Positions 5,640 to 11,988 of a stretch of 11,988 bases of DNA are shown here, piece after piece. Source of the stretch: Discostella pseudostelligera (lineage: Eukaryota > Bacillariophyta > Thalassiosirophyceae > Thalassiosirales > Thalassiosiraceae); NCBI GenBank assembly GCA_036940085.1, contig JALLBK010000479.1, positions 1 to 11,988 on the forward strand, given 5' to 3'. Position 1 is the stretch's first letter. Every line of letters begins with the position of its first letter. The notes beneath the pieces were generated by a model. The model made no database searches, was not told where the DNA came from, and saw only the letters and a program-made list of their open reading frames with translations. The position numbers and the translations under genes are program-made.

Positions 5640-8346
5640 ATGACGCCGCGCAAACTGCAATTGCTCATCCCATCTCTGTCGGTGCTAATGTCGGCGGTGT
5701 TCGTCTCTGCATTTCCTACCGACGAGCATGTGCGGCGGCACCGTTCAGCCGAATCTCATGGACGTGTCCTAGCGCCGGATGATGCACCTCCAGTAAAGGC
5801 AGAGGGGCCAGGAGGACCAGAAGCAGAAGTGGGTGCAATGGACGGTGCGGAACCTCAATTGGAGGTAAGCGTATTTGCTGTATCGTCGAACATGCTTCAT
5901 GATTATGTGCCCATCAAGAATATCAAATGGTCTTACATTCGTTCTTTCTTTTCTGTCACTCGTCTCCAGACCTTCGAATTGACAGATGCACCAACGCCCA
6001 CACCCGGAGCAATCGAACTCTTCCTATGCACACAAGATCCCAAACCTCCCACGGACAAGTTCTGCGAGGAGACATTGTTTGCCGGAACGTATTACACCAC
6101 AAATGACGCATGCCTTGCCGAATGTTGGGGCATGATGGCATGTCCCAGCATCCTCTGTGATACGGAATCACCCACGTTATCGCCCACCATATCGGCCAAG
6201 CCGACAGATGCTCCCACGGTATCCAGGGCGCCTACGACATTGGAACCAACGACANCCAACAACATTATCTCTTGTGACGTCTTCTCCAACTGCATTGCCA
6301 AGTGCTTCCTCCTTTTCGTTCAGTGTCACCACGAATGGACAAGATCCTATCGAGTCTATTCCATTGAGCCCATTCCGACTTGACTTTGTCCTGCTTATCG
6401 ATGGTAGTACTAACAGTAATGATGGGAAGAGGCGCAATCTGTTCCGAGGAGGAGATACTGGTAGGAAATTACAAAGTCTATTCAAACCAGCTCAAGATGC
6501 CGAACTCCTATCGCTTGTATCCGATCATTTACTCGATCAATTTACGAAGGACATGGTGGCAGGAGGTGGTAAACCAATGAGCGTCGAATTGGGAATTGAT
6601 GACAAGGAAGAACAAAGTGTCCGCGATGGCAAGCTTATGGTGTCGTACAGTTACATCGGTCATGCAGTCTATGCTATTACCGACAACAACAACTTGCTCC
6701 CTACCACGGCAGAAGTGGACAGTGATGTACTGAATGCATTCAATTCACGTCAGGGAAAACGAGCATGGTTAAATGCAGTGCAATATTCGGAAGATGATGT
6801 ATTGCAGGATATTGTGAATGTGATTGCGTCTGACAATCCTATTGTGAATGTCAATCAGGCCGTTGCTTCCGACAATGAGACTGATTTGGTGGACACTGCA
6901 AGCAGTGTTTCGAAGACAACAACAGTCTTCACCCCCATCGTGGCAGTTATCGCGGTGGCATTTGCCACTACCCTACTCATCATTGGATTCCTCACGTATC
7001 GAAAGTACCAAAAATACAAGCGCAGTTTGGCCAACAATAACTCGCTCAATCTCAGTTATCAATCTCGAAAGCCCAAGGGTGGCAGCGACACGAATGTGAA
7101 GAATCGGAAGCGATACGATCACTTTCAAAGTCCCGAGGGTAGTGTCGTCTCTCCCAGCGAGGAGCGTTTGGACTTGGAGATTGTAGGTGGTGACACTTAT
7201 CCGGCATCTCAGGACTACAGCGATGCCGGTACGACGAATGGCATCGCCGGGAGACAGTTGCACCCTCACGACGACAGTTCACCCTATGATGAAGCAACGC
7301 CGCAGAACACTACCTCCGTATCATCCATGGTGTACTACTCGCAAGTTGCCAATCAGATGTGCGACACCAACACTGTGGGCGAAGAAACACTTGAGGGATT
7401 GTATTCCGATAAAGATTCATACTTTCAGAGCACATTCGCTCCAAGTGTCAATGGGCAACAATTGCATGGAGATGGCATTCACAGTCTTCACAGTCTGGAC
7501 ACGCTGGACAATACGTTTGGATTTACCAGCGCTCAGAGCATGGATGAATTGGACAATCCCGAGGAAAAGATTACTCATCTAATAGAGGGCTTTGAAGAGA
7601 TTATCGATAGGAATGAACGAGTATCCTCTTCTCCGGCGGTTTATTTGCCAGCTGCTCTTCAGTCGACTTGCAACATCGGTAACGAAGAAAATAGTCGTGG
7701 GCAGGAAGACATGCCTGACACTGAGGCCTCACCAGAGGAAGCTGCCACATGTTCGCCCCACAACAACATTGTTCCTGAGTCAAACGAGGTTGTTGATTCC
7801 AGCGATCACCCGAATGTGGTAGAACGAAGGACATCGGAGGAGGGCAATGAAAGCATAAAAACTACATCCAACACGTCGGAAGCATCGGATACAGATGAAT
7901 TATTTGCTCGAATTACGGAACTTGAGAACAAAATGATTCAAACCGAAACCACTCTGAAGACCAGCACCTTCGACGAAACGGATGACTCCGATGAACTTTT
8001 TTCTCGAATCACTGAGTTGGAGAACAAAATGTTTCGAACGGAGAGCGTCCTTGCATCGGCTTCCAAGGACGAGATGGATGCCGTGGTGGCAACCACTCAT
8101 GGAACTGAGCAGTTAGATGTGTCAGTGTCAGTACCTCCAAATACTTCCACCCAGCCTATCAATACCCTAGAGGGCATATTCACAGAGGAGACACTGGTAA
8201 AGATTGAAGAAAATCGATTGAAGTGTACCCCGCCGCCGAGCGAGGGAGAAGTTGATAATGAAATTATAAAGGCAGCCAAGGAGAACACTTTGCTTGGAAA
8301 GTTTCTAGATGAAAGTACGGATGATGATAGCGTTTTTGAGAATTAA
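5640..8346 (+). CDS. Type I membrane protein with Pro/Thr-rich stalk and long acidic cytoplasmic tail (one intron, one frame break at N)
   Basis: ATG 5640 opens a signal peptide (MTPRKLQLLIPSLSVLM..., cleavage near VSA|FP, residue 24). Exon 1 ends at 5864; the intron 5865-5969 (GTAAGC...CTCCAG, 105 bp, strong pyrimidine tract) is phase 0; exon 2 starts at 5970. Then come a six-Cys module (residues ~95-130), a Ser-Pro-Thr/Ala-Pro-Thr stalk of the kind common on diatom surface proteins, and a frame break at N6255. Dropping the N joins TLEPTT to PTTLS and restores a frame to the stop at 8344-8346, about 866 residues in all. Residues ~205-365 alternate strands and helices in a SEA-like order. A membrane span (~395-417, TPIVAVIAVAFATTLLIIGF) is followed by a basic YRKYQKYKRS stop-transfer, then ~450 acidic, Ser/Thr-rich cytoplasmic residues with two 32-residue coiled-coil repeats. 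I do not recognise a named family; a surface receptor or adhesion role is inference from topology. Confidence 0.75.
6255..6255. other. Ambiguous base coinciding with a reading-frame break
   Basis: The upstream frame reads Pro/Thr repeats up to this N. The repeat-like coding continues (PTTLSLVTSSPTALPS) only if the N contributes zero bases or a number that shifts the frame by one. The break lies in a low-complexity stalk, where sequencing and assembly often fail, so it more likely marks uncertain sequence than a pseudogene. Confidence 0.85.
7894..8085 (+). repeat. Two tandem 32-codon repeats in the cytoplasmic tail
   Basis: Units 7894-7989 and 7990-8085 encode DELFARITELENKM and DELFSRITELENKM followed by a TExxL segment. 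Hydrophobic residues at heptad-like spacing suggest a short coiled coil. Third-position differences between the units show they are not recent copies, so the motif seems kept at protein level. Confidence 0.7.
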
Positions 8347-8550
8347 GAGATTATTTGTTGGTTGAAATGAGATCGGTCACCGCCAACATCCTTTGCAATG
8401 ACTTGATTAGAAAATAATTACCTACTTTATCTGTTGTGTATTGCCTCAATAATGCGCACTCCCGAATCTTTCTTTAAGCTGAGATGCAGTGTTGTCGCAA
8501 AAATCGAGTGCTAGGTAGAATTATTACCATTTTCGTCATGAAAATACTTG
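8347..8550. other. Convergent 3' intergenic region, may hold an extra exon of the minus-strand gene
   Basis: AT-rich 3' flank between two convergent genes. On the minus strand, a weak donor at 8554 (AAG|GTAGCA) and an acceptor at 8480-8479 (CATCTCAG) would define a 76-bp intron, close to the 78-bp introns of the same gene. The exon 8478-8427 would add 17 residues (SLKKDSGVRIIEAIHNR) before TAA. If not used, the gene stops at TAG 8551-8553. Confidence 0.4.
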
Positions 8551-11500
8551 CTACCTTTCATAGTATGTGACGACAATGTCCTCATCTTTCAACCAGGCGA
8601 GGATGTCAATAGATATGTGCTGCGGAGATAAATAATATGCAAGAGAGGAGCCGATCGAACTTTTGATCCAACTGCTCAGGATCGGAATCGATCCGAAATC
8701 GACACCTTTCAGACCACTGAAACGGCATCAAACAAGTGAATCAAATTGAGTCGATGTGATTCAGATACATGCAATATCTCCCAATGCAACATACCTTTCT
8801 CTCTGAGGCTCAATCTTCAAGTTAAAGTCGGGAATCTCCACAAGAGAAATGTTTAGGAAGGAGATGTATGGATATTCCGGAGTGCATTTCACAGATAGGT
8901 TGAAAGTACCTTTTGCATCCAATGAATTGACGGATATTTTAGTCGACGGAAGAGATCTGTATTCTAGCGATGATGGCTTGATGTCTAACGAGCGACGATA
9001 AACTTTAGTGATGTCTCTGGCAGATGAACAACGTTATACCAGGAAAGATATGCAAGCCCATGCACTCACCTAACAACAGCACGGCATCGCGCAAAAGCAT
9101 CCCTACGTCGATGTTCATTAATATGATTGAATCGTCTTCCTTGCCAAGACCGTTTAGTTCGATTCGAGAGATCATGGGAGGTGAGCTTCCAAGAGTGAAT
9201 GCATCCAGAGCAACATGGGCAACGCCACTGGATTTTGAGTACGGTTGTGACAAGCTTTCGGCAAGCATTGAACTCAGATACGAAGACAGCATCGGCTCAA
9301 AACCTCCCGACTTCACGCGCCAAGCATGTTGAATGAGAGCATTTAGCCAGGCTGCCGATTCGATTGACGGCGAATCCTTGTCTATTGACATAATGGCCAA
9401 TTGAAATCCAGTTAGCTCGGACTTCCTACAATGATGGAAGGAAGAAGACTGTGAGCCGACGAACTGACGATGTTTTTCACCACATTGAAAACCAAATACT
9501 TACCTCTGTATAACCGATGCTTTGTATTGTGCTGATCGTGATAGAAACACCCAACCCAGTAAGTAGAACACGAGTAAAGCTGCTTCTTTTCTAAAGAAGG
9601 CGCTCCAGATGATTGTAACTATTGATCGAACTAGCTTCAAAGGTATGAGGAGAACATAGAATATTGCGGTTGCACCTGCGGTTGTGGGTTCGGCATGACC
9701 ACTATCCAAATCATGCCCTCTCATAGTTGATTCGGCAGTGAGTGTTGTATGAGAATCATCATCGGCCAATTGGTGGTTTGTTTCGGTTTTGCACCGATTG
9801 CCAAAAGAAATTGTATATTGCTCTCCTCCACTGACATTCGCCTTGATTTGTTTAGAGGGTCTACTTTGGCGGTGAAGTTGTCCGAGCTCCTCTTTCTTAG
9901 AAGGATTCTTCGAACGAAGCAGAAAAACAGATAAGGTGAAGCATAGAATCAATACACCAAGCATCTCCATTGCAATTGAATGAACCCCAGCAGTATCGGC
10001 GACTATTTGGTCTACATTCTGAGCGACCAACGAGGAGAAGGAATGCACTAAATTTTGTACTTCAATACTGAATGTTTCATTCGCCAGATCTTGTGAGGAG
10101 ATGTCGGCTTCTGGGGTAAATGTCGTAACTTCAAAGGGTGAAACATCTTCCGAGTCCGATGCCAACTCATCAATGTCAATACTTGATTCCATCTCAACAG
10201 CAGAGCTCAGCTTATTGGATCCTCTCCGCCCTTCCTTCGAAAATACGTCAGATATTCTGGTAAGAGAACTTTCCATGATCCGCAATGTTCCCTCTGCTGC
10301 ACCTGTCGCAGCAAATGCCACATGCTCCGTGGCGGACCCCGCTAATAGGAGTGAGTCCGCAATTTGTTCCATTGCATCTCCAATTAGACGCACGCTTGTC
10401 CCAGCGACTTTCCGCTTACTCTTAGTGTTCAGGTCCGGCCTTACTGATGATGAAATACGATCCTGCTCAGAATTGTTCTCTCGGCCGCTGCCACCATTTT
10501 CAATGGCTTCGCCTAAACTGCCCACCGCCCATCCAGACAATCGCACAGCGCCACCCGCTAACCGGGCCGTCCCACCAGCCGTGGCCGCGGCTGTCTCCCC
10601 TGCAAATCGAACACCAGAAGCTAATAAGCCAAATGCAGATGAGGCAACTCGAAATGTTTCAGCAAGGAGAAGTGCTCCATCACGCTCTGCATCTGTCAGT
10701 GATATGCGTGAAGTATCACTACTGATTATTGGGTTGCGTGGAGCTCTATGTTTCGGGCTTCGTCTGGGATGGCGCACATGGCTTGGAGAATCTGTGTAGT
10801 ATTGAGCGTTGGAACCTCCGAAGTGCGTATCATGCCAAACTACCTCCACTCGTTTTGGAACAGCATGCTCCATCGGAGGTAGGAGATGTTGTTTGCAACC
10901 ATCCGCTGAACCACATATGTGTTCATCTTCACTAACAATCTTACTCGGTTCGACCAGTAGCAACTCATTTTCGGCGCCCATGATGTTGTCATGAGTTCCA
11001 ATAATTTCAGACCCATCTGCAATGCAAATATGACTGGCGTCATGCGAAGGAAAAATCGACACCGCAACTTCTGGATTGCCTTTGTAACATTTGATGAGCT
11101 CCTCCAGAATAAAACCGGGCAATTTATGTGACGGCGATTCGATAATAGCTGCTGGAAGTATATCATTTTCCATATCGTGATCGTCTCGACCTTCCCCATT
11201 GTAATCGCACCCTGCATCTTCAACAATGACTCGTTCCACAATGTTGACATTGTCGAATAACGGTAGCACGTCATCAGGCAGAGACAAAATTTCATCTTTC
11301 TCATCGGTAAAGAATACTGTAGCAATTGCACCCAACGCCATTATCGCAGTTGCAGCAAATGCACCAGCTGTCGCCGCCGCGAAAGCACTCCCTGCCGTTG
11401 CTCCGCCCAACATTGCAGCGAGAATTTCTTCCATAAAATGTTCCGAGGGAGCCGTCCCATCCTCATCATTGTGCTCCATCTCTTCCTTGAGATGGCTATT

Positions 11501-11884
11501 GGTGCTACTAGAATCTCCAGCTGAATTTGATCGCATCCTTTGGATTGTTTGATGTAGTTGCGATATGTATACAGTAGATGATCTAGTCATCGCTTTGCTT
11601 TTGGTAGCGGTGGAGACATAGTCACCCCATTTGGAGGCACCTTGCTCCGCAAAAGACTGCAGCGAAGACCTGAAGAAGGCACCGCGAGTAGGTGTGTGCG
11701 TATGATCGTCATCGTTGTCTTTTTGTTGGCGACCGTAGAATGCACTTGTCATTCCTACTGACGCGAGGAACATCATGGTCGAGAGGCATGACACCATGTT
11801 CGACTGGCGGCGGCGTCGTCTACACCGCAGTCCATTTGGCAATGGACACGTGTACTGGAATGGACGCGGGTAATCGCAATTCAT
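8551..11884 (-). CDS. SMP-domain membrane-contact-site lipid-transfer protein (extended-synaptotagmin/tricalbin-like), four exons
   Basis: Exons on the minus strand: 11884-9504, 9425-9070, 9014-8795, 8716-8551. Introns are 78, 55 and 78 bp with donors GTAAGT, GTGAGT and GTATGT; phases agree and give 1,040 residues. From residue ~813 (ESAAWLNALIQHAW) through FTLGSSPPMI and FLNISLVEIPDF to GVDFGSIPILSSWI is an SMP domain, a tubular fold that carries glycerolipids between apposed membranes. It follows two closely spaced hydrophobic segments (~736-764, 768-783), like the hairpin anchor of extended synaptotagmins. Other features: a signal peptide best read from Met30 (ATG at 11797, context AACATGG) with cleavage at TSA|FY; a Gly/Ala-rich hydrophobic stretch (~157-193); Ala/Gly-rich amphipathic stretches (~399-465, ~493-549); and another span (~635-656). 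No C2 or PH domain is visible. The SMP call is strong; start and last exon are less certain. Confidence 0.8.
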
Positions 11885-11988
11885 TACCTATCCGAAAGTC
11901 TTGATATTTCTTCGTGGGGGGGCATTTTATTTGTTGGGTTGATAGCTGATAATGCGTTGAATCTGTGATAGGGGCTGAATTCATGTCA
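11885..11988. promoter_or_regulatory. 5' flank of the SMP-domain gene (window end)
   Basis: Only about 100 bp are visible. They hold a C7 run on the minus strand (around 11918) and AT-rich sequence. No E2F-like site like those in the other two promoters is seen here. Confidence 0.3.

Noticed and set aside
6400..6420. von Willebrand A (MIDAS-like) motif from DFVLLIDGSTNS
   Set aside because: DGSTNS lacks the DxSxS spacing and no later MIDAS Thr/Asp was found; a SEA-like reading fits better.
9005..9400. Independent 131-codon minus-strand gene
   Set aside because: Splice sites at 9503/9426 and 9069/9015 join it in phase with the exons on both sides into one SMP domain.
10101..10799. 232-codon plus-strand frame
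   Set aside because: Antisense to the Ala/Gly-rich coding region of the SMP gene, whose codon bias leaves the opposite strand open; no domain.
1..11988. CRISPR array, tRNA/rRNA genes, LTR retrotransposon or bacterial defence island
   Set aside because: No regularly spaced repeats with unique spacers, no cloverleaf or rRNA-like segments, no reverse transcriptase or integrase motifs; gene structure is eukaryotic.

Overview
The window looks like a gene-dense stretch of a diatom nuclear genome, most likely a centric species. This is inferred from four things seen in the sequence: a secreted/membrane protein with a Ser-Pro-Thr/Ala-Pro-Thr-rich stalk; short GT-AG introns of about 55-105 bp; a signal peptide ending in an Ala-Phe cleavage context; and compact, alternating gene orientation. 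No rRNA, tRNA, CRISPR array or prokaryotic operon structure was seen.

Layout: (1) 1-955, minus strand, 3'-truncated by the window edge: a GT32/Och1-like glycosyltransferase with a DxD motif, preceded in frame by a short hydrophobic leader that is cut off by a single TAG. (2) 1040-1626: a divergent promoter with four E2F-like elements and a perfect CRE palindrome. (3) 1627-3036, plus: a 469-residue protein that fuses a YEATS-like N-terminal domain to an amidoligase (COOH-NH2 ligase) domain. (4) 2823-3618: an apparently perfect 398-bp tandem duplication that copies the last 71 codons of that gene plus its 3' flank, with a ~92-bp repeat nested inside. (5) 3625-4831, minus, one intron: a gene that looks like the N-terminal DNA-binding half of a transposase without a catalytic domain. 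(6) 4832-5639: a second divergent promoter, again with a cluster of E2F-like sites. (7) 5640-8346, plus: a type I membrane protein with signal peptide, Cys-rich module, Pro/Thr stalk, a possible SEA-like ectodomain, one membrane span and a long acidic cytoplasmic tail. An ambiguous base (N at 6255) coincides with a reading-frame break. (8) 8551-11884, minus, four exons rebuilt here from splice sites: a ~1,040-residue SMP-domain (lipid-transfer, membrane-contact-site) protein with several membrane segments and long Ala/Gly-rich amphipathic stretches.

The genes do not form one pathway. Three encode membrane or secretory-pathway functions (glycosyltransferase, surface receptor-like protein, SMP lipid-transfer protein). 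One is a putative protein- or peptide-modifying ligase joined to an acyl-lysine reader-type domain, and one appears transposon-derived. The most unusual items are the YEATS-amidoligase fusion, the SMP protein with a plastid-style signal peptide, the matching E2F-like clusters in both divergent promoters, and the tandem duplications. The duplications and the N/frame break could partly be assembly artefacts.
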